From NCBI RefSeq assembly GCF_011761945.1, contig NZ_JAASQV010000001.1, positions 496,001 through 560,000 on the forward strand: a stretch of 64,000 nt of DNA, written 5' to 3'. The position numbers and the translations under genes are program-made. The stretch comes from Sphingomonas leidyi. GTDB lineage: Bacteria; Pseudomonadota; Alphaproteobacteria; Sphingomonadales; Sphingomonadaceae. The notes under the pieces are model-generated. The model saw nothing but the letters and a program-made list of their open reading frames with translations. It searched no databases and was not told the DNA's origin. Within the stretch, counting starts at the first letter, position 1. The number at the start of each line of letters is the position of its first letter. This document shows positions 20,063 to 28,582 of this stretch, piece after piece.

Positions 20063-20233
20063 GTTCCCGGAATGCAGCATGGCGGGGGATTTAGGAAGCC
20101 GCCCGGGAAGGCGCGATCTAGTTTATGTTTAGCCGCGCATACCCGCCGCGCCCAGGGTTAGCGGTTCTTGAACCAATTGCGGTCCATGAAGGGCCGGGGC
20201 GCATCTTGCGCCACAGGGGAGGGCTGCAAACCC

Positions 20234-21133
20234 ATGGGCAAGGCTGGCGCTAAGGGGATCATCCTCGCGGGTGGGGCCGGTACGCGCCTCTATCCCGCGA
20301 CGTTGTCGATCTCGAAGCAATTGCTGCCGGTGTTCGACAAGCCGATGATCTATTATCCGCTCTCGGTGCTGATGCTTGCCGGCATTCGCGACATCCTCAT
20401 CATCTCGAGCCCGCGCGACCTGCCGATGTTCCGCCTGTTGCTTGGGGACGGATCGGCCTTCGGAATCAATTTCGAATATGCCGAGCAGCCGAGCCCGGAC
20501 GGGCTGGCCCAGGCCTTCCTGATCGGTGAGCGGTTCCTCGAAGGCGGTCCGGCCGCGCTGATCCTGGGCGACAACATCTTCCATGGCGACGGCCTTGCCG
20601 CCAAGGGCCGCGCGGCTGCCGAAGCGGCGACACAGGGCCAGTCGACGGTCTTCGCCTATCAGGTCGACGATCCCGAGCGCTACGGCGTCGCCACCTTCGA
20701 TCCCGAGACCGGCAAGGCGACGAGCATCGTCGAGAAGCCGGCCGAGCCCAAGTCCAACTGGGCAGTGACCGGCCTGTACTTCTTCGACGACCGGGTGGCG
20801 GACATCGCCCGCACGCTGAAGCCCAGCCCGCGGGGCGAGCTGGAGATCACCGACGTGATCTCCGCCTATCTCCACCGCGGCGAACTCAACGTGAATCGGC
20901 TCGGCCGTGGCTATGCCTGGCTGGACACCGGCACGCATGACAGCCTGCACGATGCGGCGAGCTTCGTGCGCACGATCGAGAACCGCCAGGGCATCAAGAT
21001 CGCCTGCCCCGAGGAGATCGCCTTCGATCTCGGCTATCTCGACGCGGATACGGTGCTTGCCCGCGCGGCGACGCTCGGCAAGACCGACTATGCAGCCTAT
21101 CTCCGCCGCTGCGTCGAGGCGGCGGCCGCATGA
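20234..21133 (+). CDS. rmlA: Glucose-1-phosphate thymidylyltransferase RmlA
   Basis: 299 residues starting at the ATG at 20234, with GGGGAGGG a short way upstream. The nucleotidyltransferase signature [15 protein letters not shown] is followed by [33 protein letters not shown] and [10 protein letters not shown]. It makes dTDP-glucose from dTTP and glucose-1-phosphate, the first step toward dTDP-rhamnose and other dTDP-6-deoxy sugars. It overlaps rmlB by ATGA. rmlC and rmlD are not in the window. Confidence 0.95.
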   Translation: MGKAGAKGIILAGGAGTRLYPATLSISKQLLPVFDKPMIYYPLSVLMLAGIRDILIISSPRDLPMFRLLLGDGSAFGINFEYAEQPSPDGLAQAFLIGERFLEGGPAALILGDNIFHGDGLAAKGRAAAEAATQGQSTVFAYQVDDPERYGVATFDPETGKATSIVEKPAEPKSNWAVTGLYFFDDRVADIARTLKPSPRGELEITDVISAYLHRGELNVNRLGRGYAWLDTGTHDSLHDAASFVRTIENRQGIKIACPEEIAFDLGYLDADTVLARAATLGKTDYAAYLRRCVEAAAA

Positions 21134-22215
21134 GCTTCCTCGAGCCGATCGGCACGCCGACGCCGCGGATCCGCCGCGTCCTCGTCACCGGCGGGGCCGG
21201 GTTCATCGGCTCGGCGGTATGTCGTTTGCTGGTGGCGAAGCGCTATCATGTCGTCTGTGTCGACAAGCTGACCTATGCCGGCAATCTGGCCTCCCTGCAC
21301 GGCATGCTGGACAAGCCCAATTTCCGGTTCGTTGCCGCGGATATCGGTGATGCGGCACACCTCCATCGCCTGATGCGGGACGAGCGGATCGATGGCGTGA
21401 TGCACCTCGCCGCCGAGACGCATGTCGATCGCTCGATCGACAGCCCGGCCGCCTTTGTCGAAACCAATGTCCTGGGCACCGTCCGCCTGCTCGATGCCAC
21501 GCTCGAGCATTGGCGCGGGTTGCCGGAAGCGCGGCGGCGGGATTTCCGCTTCCACCACATCTCCACCGACGAGGTGTTCGGCGACCTGCCGTTCGACAGC
21601 GGCGTGTTCACCGAGGAGACGCCCTATGCGCCGTCCTCGCCCTATTCGGCGAGCAAGGCGGCGTCGGACCATTTCGTGCGCGCCTGGCACGAAACCTATG
21701 GCCTGCCGGTGGTGCTCTCCAACTGCTCGAACAATTACGGGCCGCATCACTTCCCCGAGAAGCTGATCCCGCTGGTCATCCTCAATGCGCTCGAAGGCAG
21801 GGAGCTGCCGGTCTATGGCAAGGGCGCGAACGTGCGCGACTGGCTCCATGTCGACGATCATGCCGAGGCGCTGGAACGGGTGCTGACCCGCGGCAAGGCC
21901 GGCGAAACCTATCTGATCGGGGGGCGGCAGGAGCGGACCAACCTGCAGGTGGTCGAGGCGATCTGCGATCTGCTCGATGCGCGCGTCGGGCAGCGGCGTC
22001 ATCGCGATCTGATCCGTTTCGTCGCCGATCGGCCCGGGCACGACCGCCGCTATGCGATCGATCCGTCGAAGATCGAAGCCGAGCTGGGCTGGGAACCGCG
22101 CGAGACGTTCGAGACCGGTCTGGCGAAGACGGTGGACTGGTATCTCGCCAATCGGGACTGGTGGGAGCCGATCCGCTCGGGCGCCTATCGTGGCGAGCGG
22201 CTGGGGGTTCTTTAG
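21130..22215 (+). CDS. rmlB: dTDP-glucose 4,6-dehydratase RmlB
   Basis: 361 residues. Extended SDR with the NAD-binding [38 protein letters not shown], the catalytic [12 protein letters not shown] and [15 protein letters not shown]. It converts dTDP-glucose to dTDP-4-keto-6-deoxyglucose. It is coupled to rmlA by a 4-bp overlap. The next gene, nagA, is convergent eight bases away with no obvious terminator between them. Confidence 0.95.
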   Translation: MSFLEPIGTPTPRIRRVLVTGGAGFIGSAVCRLLVAKRYHVVCVDKLTYAGNLASLHGMLDKPNFRFVAADIGDAAHLHRLMRDERIDGVMHLAAETHVDRSIDSPAAFVETNVLGTVRLLDATLEHWRGLPEARRRDFRFHHISTDEVFGDLPFDSGVFTEETPYAPSSPYSASKAASDHFVRAWHETYGLPVVLSNCSNNYGPHHFPEKLIPLVILNALEGRELPVYGKGANVRDWLHVDDHAEALERVLTRGKAGETYLIGGRQERTNLQVVEAICDLLDARVGQRRHRDLIRFVADRPGHDRRYAIDPSKIEAELGWEPRETFETGLAKTVDWYLANRDWWEPIRSGAYRGERLGVL

Positions 22216-22223
22216 CCTCGCGG

Positions 22224-23351
22224 CTATTCGGAAACGCCGCCGATCCAGCTGCGCAGCACTTCCAGCCCGTCGTCCACCAGCACCAGGTCCGCCCGGAACC
22301 CCGGCGCAATCCGCCCAAGCTGCCCGCCCAGTCCCAGAAACGCCGCCGGCGTCGCCGAGGCCATGCGGGCGGCGACATCGAGGCCGACCCGGCCCTGGAC
22401 CATCATGCCCTTCACCGCGCCCGCCATGGTGAGCGTCGAGCCCGCCAGCGTGTTGTCGGCACCGAGCAGCCGGTCGCCGTCGCGGTGAATCTCGCGGCCG
22501 TGGATCAGGAACACGGTCTCGTCGCTCCCCACGCTCGGCATCGCGTCGGTCACCAGCATCAGCCGCTCGGGCCCCTTTGCCCGCAGCGCCACGCGGAGCG
22601 TCGCCGGATGGAGGTGATGGCCATCGGCGATGATCCCGGCATAGACGTCCGGATCCTCGAGCGCCGCGCCCACCATGCCCGGCGCGCGGTTGAGCAGGGG
22701 GGACATGGCGTTGAAGACATGGGTGAAGCCGGTCAGCCCGTTGTCGATCGCGTCGCGCACGGTCTCGTAGCGCGCATCGGAATGCCCGGCCGAGACGATC
22801 ACGCCCGCCGCGACCAGCCGGGCGACCTGCTCGGGCGTCGCCGCCTCGGGCGCCAGCGTCACCAGCGTCCTGCCGTGCCTGCCCGATTCCAGCAGCCCCA
22901 GGAATTCGTCCCGCAGCGGCTGGATCTTGCTCTCGCTGTGGATGCCCCGCCGTACGGGATTGAGGAACGGCCCCTCGATATGGATGCCGAGCACGCCGGG
23001 GACGCCCGCCGCGATCGCGGCATCCACTGCGCGGATGCCTGCCTCGACCACCGACAGATCGTCGCTGATCAAGGTCGGCAGCAGCCCGGTGGTGCCGTAG
23101 CGCCGGTGCGTCTCCGCAATCACGCGGATCGTCTCCACGCTCGGATCGTCGTTGAACAGCCGGCCGCCGCCGCCATTCACTTGCACGTCGATGAAGCCGG
23201 GGAGCAGGGCTTGCCCGGCGAGGTCGATCGTCTCGGCGCCGGTCGGCGGTTGGGGGAGGACCGCCGCGATCCGGTCGCCTTCGATCACCACACAGGCATC
23301 GTCGCGCCAGCCTTCGGCCAGCAGCATGCGCCCGTTGACCAGCGCTCTCAC
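22224..23351 (-). CDS. nagA: N-acetylglucosamine-6-phosphate deacetylase NagA
   Basis: 375 residues of the amidohydrolase TIM-barrel type, with LLPGFIDVQVNGGGG, GIHIEGPFLNP, VSAGHSDA, THVFNAMSPL, VTDAMPSVG and GADNTLAGSTLTM. It removes the acetyl group from GlcNAc-6-phosphate. It is third in a coupled set after the BadF-type kinase and murQ; its start overlaps the end of murQ by 4 bp. The set would turn GlcNAc or anhydro-MurNAc products into GlcN-6-P. Confidence 0.93.
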   Translation of the reverse strand: MRALVNGRMLLAEGWRDDACVVIEGDRIAAVLPQPPTGAETIDLAGQALLPGFIDVQVNGGGGRLFNDDPSVETIRVIAETHRRYGTTGLLPTLISDDLSVVEAGIRAVDAAIAAGVPGVLGIHIEGPFLNPVRRGIHSESKIQPLRDEFLGLLESGRHGRTLVTLAPEAATPEQVARLVAAGVIVSAGHSDARYETVRDAIDNGLTGFTHVFNAMSPLLNRAPGMVGAALEDPDVYAGIIADGHHLHPATLRVALRAKGPERLMLVTDAMPSVGSDETVFLIHGREIHRDGDRLLGADNTLAGSTLTMAGAVKGMMVQGRVGLDVAARMASATPAAFLGLGGQLGRIAPGFRADLVLVDDGLEVLRSWIGGVSE

Positions 23352-24229
23352 GACTGCATGTCCAGCGCCGCGGCCAGGCTGCCCCCCGCCGCGGCCAGCC
23401 GCGCCTCGGCCTCGGCCGGGGCCAGGCCATGCGCGATCAGCACCGCGCGCTTGATGTCGCGCCCGCCCGCATCGAGCGCCGCCTCCGCCGCGTCGCGGCC
23501 CACGCGCGCCAGCGTGCCGACCATGCGGATCGCACGGGCGCGCAGCTTGGCGTTCGAGACCTGCATGTTGACCATCAGCCCCTCATGAACGAGCCCGAGC
23601 CGCAACATGATCCCGGTGGAGAGAAGATTGAGCGTGACCTTCTGCGCGGTGCCGGCCTTCATCCGGGTGGAGCCTGCCACCACCTCGCTGCCGGTATCGG
23701 CAAGGATCGCATGCTCCGCCGCGGCCAGCACCGGCGTGCCGGCATTGTTGGCAAGGGCGATCGTCAGCGCGCCCGCGCCGCGCGCCGCCTCGAGCGCGGC
23801 GATCACATAGGGGGTGCGCCCGCTCGCCGCGACGCCGATCAGCACGTCGTCCGCGCCGATCTCCTCGGCGGCCACGGCCGCCAGCGCGGCCTCGCGGCTG
23901 TCCTCCGCGCCTTCCTGCGTCCGGGTGAGCGCCGCCGGCCCGCCCGCGATCAGGAAGGCCAGCCGCTCGACCGGCCAGTTGAAGGTTGGGGTGAGCTCCA
24001 CTCCGTCCTGCACGCCGATCCGGCCCGAAGTGCCCGCGCCGGCATAGGCGATGCGCCCGCCGCGCTGCAGCCGCTCCGCCGCCGCGTCGATCGCCGCCGC
24101 CATCGCGCCGGTCTGGCTCTTCAGCGCCGCGATCGCCGCGAGCTGGGCTTCGAGCATCGCTTCCACTGCCACTTCGGTGGGCCAGCGGTCGATCGCGCGG
24201 TAGCGGGGGTCTGCGGCTTCAGTCGGCAT
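23348..24229 (-). CDS. murQ: N-acetylmuramic acid 6-phosphate etherase MurQ
   Basis: 293 residues from the ATG at 24229, which lies inside the last codons of the upstream kinase gene (11-bp overlap). SIS-domain protein with YAGAGTSGRIGVQDGVELTP, LIGVAASGRTPYVIAALE, GSEVVAGSTRMKAGTAQK and LVHEGLMVNMQ, all MurQ hallmarks. It cleaves the lactyl ether of MurNAc-6-P to give GlcNAc-6-P and D-lactate, which feeds NagA, encoded next. Confidence 0.93.
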   Translation of the reverse strand: MPTEAADPRYRAIDRWPTEVAVEAMLEAQLAAIAALKSQTGAMAAAIDAAAERLQRGGRIAYAGAGTSGRIGVQDGVELTPTFNWPVERLAFLIAGGPAALTRTQEGAEDSREAALAAVAAEEIGADDVLIGVAASGRTPYVIAALEAARGAGALTIALANNAGTPVLAAAEHAILADTGSEVVAGSTRMKAGTAQKVTLNLLSTGIMLRLGLVHEGLMVNMQVSNAKLRARAIRMVGTLARVGRDAAEAALDAGGRDIKRAVLIAHGLAPAEAEARLAAAGGSLAAALDMQS

Positions 24230-25112
24230 CGGGCTTCCGGGTCGGGAGGGCAGTGGCCGGCAGGCCGGCGAGCAGCAACGCCCCGTCGAGCGGATCGGAG
24301 ACCGCATCGACGAGCCGTGCGACGGTGCGCGCGCGCAGCCAGGGCCTTATCCGCATGGCCAGGCCCCCGGCGAGCGCGCAGCGAACGGCGCCGCGCGCGA
24401 AGATCGTCTCGATGAACCGCTCGATGTGCTGCGCCGCATCCTCCACGATCGAGCGGGCGATCGCATCGTTGTTCTCGGCATAGTCCATCACCAGCGGCGC
24501 GAAGGCGGCATAGTCCTTGGGGGTCGCGGCATCCATCCAGGCGACCGCGCGGGCCGTGTCGTGCCCGAAGCCGGCGGTGACGGCGTGGCTGAGCGGCGTC
24601 ACTTCGCTGCGCCCGTCGAGCGCGCGGAGCGCATGGCGCATCGCGCTGAGGCCCAGCGCCGCGCCGCTGCCTTCGTCCGAGATCGGAAAGCCATAGCCGC
24701 CGATCGTGAAGCTGTTGGTGCCCACCCGCACCTCGGCCACGCTGCCGGTGCCGATGATCAGGGTCGCACCCTCGACGCCCGCATGCGCGCCGAGATTGGC
24801 GATCGCCGCGTCGGTCACGAATTCGATCGCGGCGAAGGGGAAGGGGAGCGCGGCGAGCTGTTCGCGCATCCCGGGGCGCGATATGCCCGCGATGCCCATG
24901 CCGGCCCGGATCGTCGCCACCTCCGCGTCGTCGAGCCCCGCGGCCGAGACCGCCTGGCCGGCGACGTCGCGCAACACGGCGTGAAGCCGCTCGATGCCGA
25001 TCCGCGTATTGGCCGGGCCGCTCTCCCCGGTGCCGAGGATCGTTCCGCGCTCGTCCGTCAGCCGGCTGCGGCAATGGCTGCCGCCCGCATCTATACCGAG
25101 GAAATAGGCCAT
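24219..25112 (-). CDS. BadF/BadG-type ATPase, putative N-acetylglucosamine kinase
   Basis: 297 residues. Actin/hexokinase-fold kinase with phosphate-1 FLGIDAGGSHCRSRL, LIIGTGSVAEV, GGYGFPISDEGSGAALG and the adenosine motif CALAGGLA. The family includes GlcNAc and glucosamine kinases. Position ahead of murQ and nagA argues for phosphorylation of GlcNAc or MurNAc-derived sugar; an AnmK-type anhydro-MurNAc kinase would look different. No transporter gene is adjacent. Confidence 0.82.
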   Translation of the reverse strand: MAYFLGIDAGGSHCRSRLTDERGTILGTGESGPANTRIGIERLHAVLRDVAGQAVSAAGLDDAEVATIRAGMGIAGISRPGMREQLAALPFPFAAIEFVTDAAIANLGAHAGVEGATLIIGTGSVAEVRVGTNSFTIGGYGFPISDEGSGAALGLSAMRHALRALDGRSEVTPLSHAVTAGFGHDTARAVAWMDAATPKDYAAFAPLVMDYAENNDAIARSIVEDAAQHIERFIETIFARGAVRCALAGGLAMRIRPWLRARTVARLVDAVSDPLDGALLLAGLPATALPTRKPDAD

Positions 25113-25196
25113 GCTCGCTCCCTACAGCAGCCGGCGCGCATTTTGCCATGCCGAACCGCCCGGAGGGCCATAATCCCCGGATATGGCCGTTGTCGG

Positions 25197-25877
25197 TCAG
25201 ATCAGGCCCTTGCGCACCGCGATCACCGCCGCATGGATCTTGTTCGATGCGGAGAGCTTGCGCGTGGCATTGACCAGGTGGAACTCCACCGTCCGCTGGC
25301 TGCGGCCCATGATCGTCGCGGTTTCCCAGGCGGTCTTGCCCAGGCTCACCCAGCGCAGGCATTCGATCTCGCGCTCGCTCAGCGCCGATCCCGCCGCCCC
25401 GATCGTCGCGGCGGGATCGGGAATGTCCGGGTCGCTGCGCGTCGCAGGGCGGGTAAAGGCGCGTGCGGCGGCGATCAGCGCGAAATCGGTATTGTCGGTG
25501 ATGCATCCCACCGCCTTGTGGTGGCCCGATCCGGCATCGAGCAGCAGGCAGGCGACCGAGCGGATCCAGCGCGTCTGCCCGTCGGGTCGGATCAATCGGA
25601 AATCGACATGATAGCGCAGGTCGCGTGCGATCAGCTCCACCACCATGGCCAGATCTATCGTCGTGGCCAGTTCTTCGTCTTCGGGATGAATGAAGGGCCG
25701 GAAATCGGCAAGGCTGCGCACCATGTTGGGCTGCAGCCCGGTGATCTGATACCAGCGCGCGTCGCAGACGAGCAGGTCGGCATCGATGTCATAGTCCCAT
25801 AGCCCTACCTCAAGGGCCCTCAGGCGCAGTTCAAAGTCTTCGTCGGGGCGGGGCTCGGCGCTTTCCCCAGATGTCAT
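25197..25877 (-). CDS. PAS-domain LuxR-type transcriptional regulator
   Basis: 226 residues from the ATG at 25877, which has GGAGGG just upstream. A PAS domain (about 18-135; LGLWDYDIDADLLVCDARWY, then a PAC-like RLIRPDGQTRWIRSVA) precedes a C-terminal LuxR helix-turn-helix (about 160-222; LSEREIECLRWVSLGKT, RTVEFHLVNATRKL). It should bind DNA as a dimer in response to a signal sensed by the PAS domain; there is no acyl-homoserine-lactone domain. The 200-bp region divergent to the small gene at 26077 contains a perfect palindrome that could be its operator. Confidence 0.85.
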   Translation of the reverse strand: MTSGESAEPRPDEDFELRLRALEVGLWDYDIDADLLVCDARWYQITGLQPNMVRSLADFRPFIHPEDEELATTIDLAMVVELIARDLRYHVDFRLIRPDGQTRWIRSVACLLLDAGSGHHKAVGCITDNTDFALIAAARAFTRPATRSDPDIPDPAATIGAAGSALSEREIECLRWVSLGKTAWETATIMGRSQRTVEFHLVNATRKLSASNKIHAAVIAVRKGLI

Positions 25878-25977
25878 AACCCTCCAACCACAATCTTGTC
25901 GTGTTCCGCCAGAGAACGTTTCCCAGACGTCACGGTTCCTGTGTGGCCCTCGGTTAACCCGGGGGCAAGGGTGATGG

Positions 25978-26016
25978 GAGCCCCTCCGGGGCTCGCCGGA
26001 AACACGTAAATTTACG
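25978..26016. promoter_or_regulatory. Hairpin and 12-bp perfect palindrome in divergent region
   Basis: A 7-bp stem (25978-25984 with 25988-25994) is followed by the perfect AT-centred palindrome CGTAAATTTACG at 26005-26016. It lies between the PAS-LuxR regulator and the small gene at 26077. In such GC-rich DNA it stands out and is a reasonable candidate for a dimeric regulator site. Confidence 0.4.
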
Positions 26017-26076
26017 AGTTTTCCCCCCTGCTCGCGGGGCGCAGGCTTCGCCCGAGACCAGTGAGACGAAACGACC

Positions 26077-26316
26077 ATGCCAGCGAATGCGAAGCGCAAG
26101 GACCCCGATCTCGAACAGGATGCCGTTCCGGGCGGGCGCGTGGCGCTCCGGGACGTGGCGATGTTTTCCGGCGAGGAACTGGTCCTGCGCTTCGGCGCCT
26201 CCGCGGCGCAACAGCTGGTCGACCTGATCGTCGCCGCGATCCGCAAGGGCGACGACGACGAAGTGGCCGCGATCGACGGACGACTCCAGGAAGTGGAGCG
26301 GGCGTTGCGGGGATAG
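26077..26316 (+). CDS. Small hypothetical protein (79 residues)
   Basis: I do not recognise this protein. It has a charged, lysine-rich N-terminus, a central RVALRDVAMFSGEELVLRFG segment and a probably helical acidic C-terminus (AAQQLVDLIVAAIRKGDDD). No signal peptide, membrane segment or cysteine is seen. Codon use matches the surroundings. It is divergent from the PAS-LuxR regulator and may be controlled by it; no strong ribosome site precedes the ATG. Confidence 0.6.
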   Translation: MPANAKRKDPDLEQDAVPGGRVALRDVAMFSGEELVLRFGASAAQQLVDLIVAAIRKGDDDEVAAIDGRLQEVERALRG

Positions 26317-26328
26317 GCGGGGGCGCTG

Positions 26329-26363
26329 GCCTTCCCGGTGGCGCTCCCCCGGGCCGGGAAGGC
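26329..26363. terminator. Inverted repeat between convergent genes
   Basis: A perfect 10-bp stem (26329-26338 with 26354-26363, 15-nt loop) sits between the 79-residue gene and the end of gshA. It lacks a T-tract, but its place between convergent genes suggests a bidirectional stop or 3'-end stabiliser. Confidence 0.4.
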
Positions 26364-27736
26364 TAGAAGCGCGCTTCCTCATAGACGCGGCGGATGTCGC
26401 CCTGCCAATCGCCGTTGAAGCGGTCGAGCAGCACCTGCGCCGGCACCTTGCCGGTGCGCACCACTTCGCGCAGCGGATCGAGGAAGCCGGACTCATTGTC
26501 GCCCGAGGCATTGAGCTGCGCCCGTGCATTGAGCCCCGCTGCGGCGATGTCGAGCACTTCGCCGGCAATGTCCTTGAGCTTGCCGCCGCCCGGCAGCGGC
26601 GCGTCGAGGGCGAGCTTCGGCACCGAGCTGCGCAGTGCCTCGCGCCCTTCCATCGACCAGCCCTTCACCAGGTCCCAGGCGGCATCGAGCGCGCCCTGGT
26701 CGTAGAGCAGGCCCACCCACAGCGCCGGCAGCGCGCAGATCCGCCCCCAGCGCCCGCCATCGGCGCCGCGCATCTCGAGGAAGGTCTTGAGCCGCACTTC
26801 GGGGAAGGCGGTGGAGAGATGATCCGCCCAGTCGTCCATCGTCGGCTTGTGGCCGGGATAGGCGGGCAACTCGCCCTTCAGGAAATCGCGGAAGCTCTGC
26901 CCCGCCGCGTCGATATATTTGCCGTCGCGATAGACGAAGTACATCGGCACATCGAGCGCATATTCGGCGTAGCGCTCATAGCCGAAACCTTCCTCGAACA
27001 CGAAGGGCAGCATGCCCGTCCGCGCCGGATCGGTGTCCGACCAGATATGGCTGCGGTAGCTCAGATAGCCATTGGGCCTGCCCTCGGTGAAGGGCGAGTT
27101 GGCGAACAGCGCCGTCGCCAGCGGCTGCAGCGCCAGGCCGACGCGGAACTTCTGCGCCATGTCGGCTTCGGAGGCATAGTCGAGGTTCACCTGGATCGTG
27201 CAGGTGCGCAGCATCATGTCGAGACCGAGATTGCCCACGCGCGGCATGTGCCGGAGCATGATCCCGTAGCGGCCCTTGGGCATGATCGGCAGCTCGGCGC
27301 GGGTCTTGTCGGGCCACATGCCCAGGCCGAGGAAATTCAGGCCGAGCTTGTCGCCGACCTGCTTCACCTGCTCCAGGTGCCGCCCGGTCTCGCCGCAGGT
27401 CTCGTGGAGATTCTCCAGCGGCGCGCCCGACAGCTCCAGCTGGCCCGCCGGCTCGAGGCTCACCGTACCGTCGGGGCCCGAGAGCGCGATGACGTTGCCG
27501 CCTTCCAGCACCGGTTTCCAGCCGAACTGGGTCAGCTCGCCCAGCAGGTCGCGGATGCCGCCCTGCTCGTCATAGGCGGGAGCGTGAAAATCCCTGGTCG
27601 CGAACACGAACTTCTCGTGCTCGGTGCCGATGCGCCAGCGATCCTTCGGCTTCTCGCCCTTGGCGAAATACTCGATAAGCTGGGCCCGGTCCTCGATCGG
27701 GGCCGACACCTTGTTGCTTTCGGTCTTGGTGCTCAT
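26363..27736 (-). CDS. gshA: Glutamate-cysteine ligase, plant/alphaproteobacterial type
   Basis: 457 residues from the ATG at 27736. Class II (plant-type) gamma-glutamylcysteine synthetase with WRIGTEHEKFVF, LSGPDGTVSLEPAGQLELSG, LGLGMWPD, GRYGIMLRHMPR, TCTIQVNLDYASE and MEGREALR. It joins glutamate and cysteine, the first and limiting step of glutathione synthesis. The start overlaps the stop of the nitrilase-family gene as ATGA, so the two are translated together. Confidence 0.93.
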   Translation of the reverse strand: MSTKTESNKVSAPIEDRAQLIEYFAKGEKPKDRWRIGTEHEKFVFATRDFHAPAYDEQGGIRDLLGELTQFGWKPVLEGGNVIALSGPDGTVSLEPAGQLELSGAPLENLHETCGETGRHLEQVKQVGDKLGLNFLGLGMWPDKTRAELPIMPKGRYGIMLRHMPRVGNLGLDMMLRTCTIQVNLDYASEADMAQKFRVGLALQPLATALFANSPFTEGRPNGYLSYRSHIWSDTDPARTGMLPFVFEEGFGYERYAEYALDVPMYFVYRDGKYIDAAGQSFRDFLKGELPAYPGHKPTMDDWADHLSTAFPEVRLKTFLEMRGADGGRWGRICALPALWVGLLYDQGALDAAWDLVKGWSMEGREALRSSVPKLALDAPLPGGGKLKDIAGEVLDIAAAGLNARAQLNASGDNESGFLDPLREVVRTGKVPAQVLLDRFNGDWQGDIRRVYEEARF

Positions 27737-28557
27737 GCGAAGGTCTCGACGGGAGGGATGGGGCGGCGGTGGCGCAGCACCGGCACGCGGGAACGGATAT
27801 CCTCGACACGCGCCTGGTCGATCTCCGCGGAACCGAGACCGGCTTCCTCGCCCATGTCGAGCAGCACTTCGCCCCAGGGATCGACCACCAGCGAGTGGCC
27901 ATAGGTGGCGCGTCCGTCCGCGTGCAGCCCGGTCTGCGCCGCGGCTATGACATAGGCGCCGGCCTCGATCGCGCGGGCGCGCAGCAGGACGTGCCAATGC
28001 GCCTGGCCGGTGGGACGGGTAAAGGCGGCGGGGACGGCAAGGGCGGTGGCGCCGGCATCGCTGAGCGCGCGGAACAGGTCCGGGAAGCGCATGTCGTAGC
28101 AGATGGCAAGGCCGAGCTTGCCGATGGGCGTATCGACCAGGATCGCGCGCTCGCCTCGGCAATAGGTGTTTGATTCGCGCCAGCTCTCGCCGGTGGCCAG
28201 ATCGACGTCGAACAGATGCAGCTTGTCGTAATGCGCCCGGATCGCACCGGTGCCGTCGATCACGAAGCCGCGGTTCAGGAACTTCTCGCCTTCGCCCTGG
28301 AGCGCCAGCGAGCCCAGATGCACCCAGACGCCATGCTTCGCCGCGGCCTCGCGCGTCGCGGCGAGGACGGGATCCTCCGCCTCCGCCACCACGTGGCGGC
28401 GCGCGCGTGCGCGATCGCCGTCGAGCAGGCCGGACATCTCGGGCGTGAACAGCATCGCGCTGCCCGCCGCCGCCGCCCGCGCGATACCGTCGGTGACGGT
28501 GCGGGCATTGGCGGCCGGATCGATCCCGCTCGTCATTTGCAGCAGGCTGGCCTTCAT
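27733..28557 (-). CDS. Carbon-nitrogen hydrolase (Nit1/Nit2-like amidase)
   Basis: 274 residues; the ATG at 28557 is preceded by GGGGGAGGA at ideal spacing. The Glu-Lys-Cys nitrilase triad is present: FTPEMSG, HYDKLHLFDVD and LAICYDMRFPDLFR. The family includes omega-amidases and deaminated-glutathione amidase (bacterial YbeM, human Nit1). The direct coupling to gshA favours a glutathione-repair role, hydrolysing deaminated glutathione. That is an inference from context; a general omega-amidase is the alternative. Confidence 0.85.
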   Translation of the reverse strand: MKASLLQMTSGIDPAANARTVTDGIARAAAAGSAMLFTPEMSGLLDGDRARARRHVVAEAEDPVLAATREAAAKHGVWVHLGSLALQGEGEKFLNRGFVIDGTGAIRAHYDKLHLFDVDLATGESWRESNTYCRGERAILVDTPIGKLGLAICYDMRFPDLFRALSDAGATALAVPAAFTRPTGQAHWHVLLRARAIEAGAYVIAAAQTGLHADGRATYGHSLVVDPWGEVLLDMGEEAGLGSAEIDQARVEDIRSRVPVLRHRRPIPPVETFA

Positions 28558-28582
28558 CGCTTCCTCCCCCTCAGAGCCGGGA

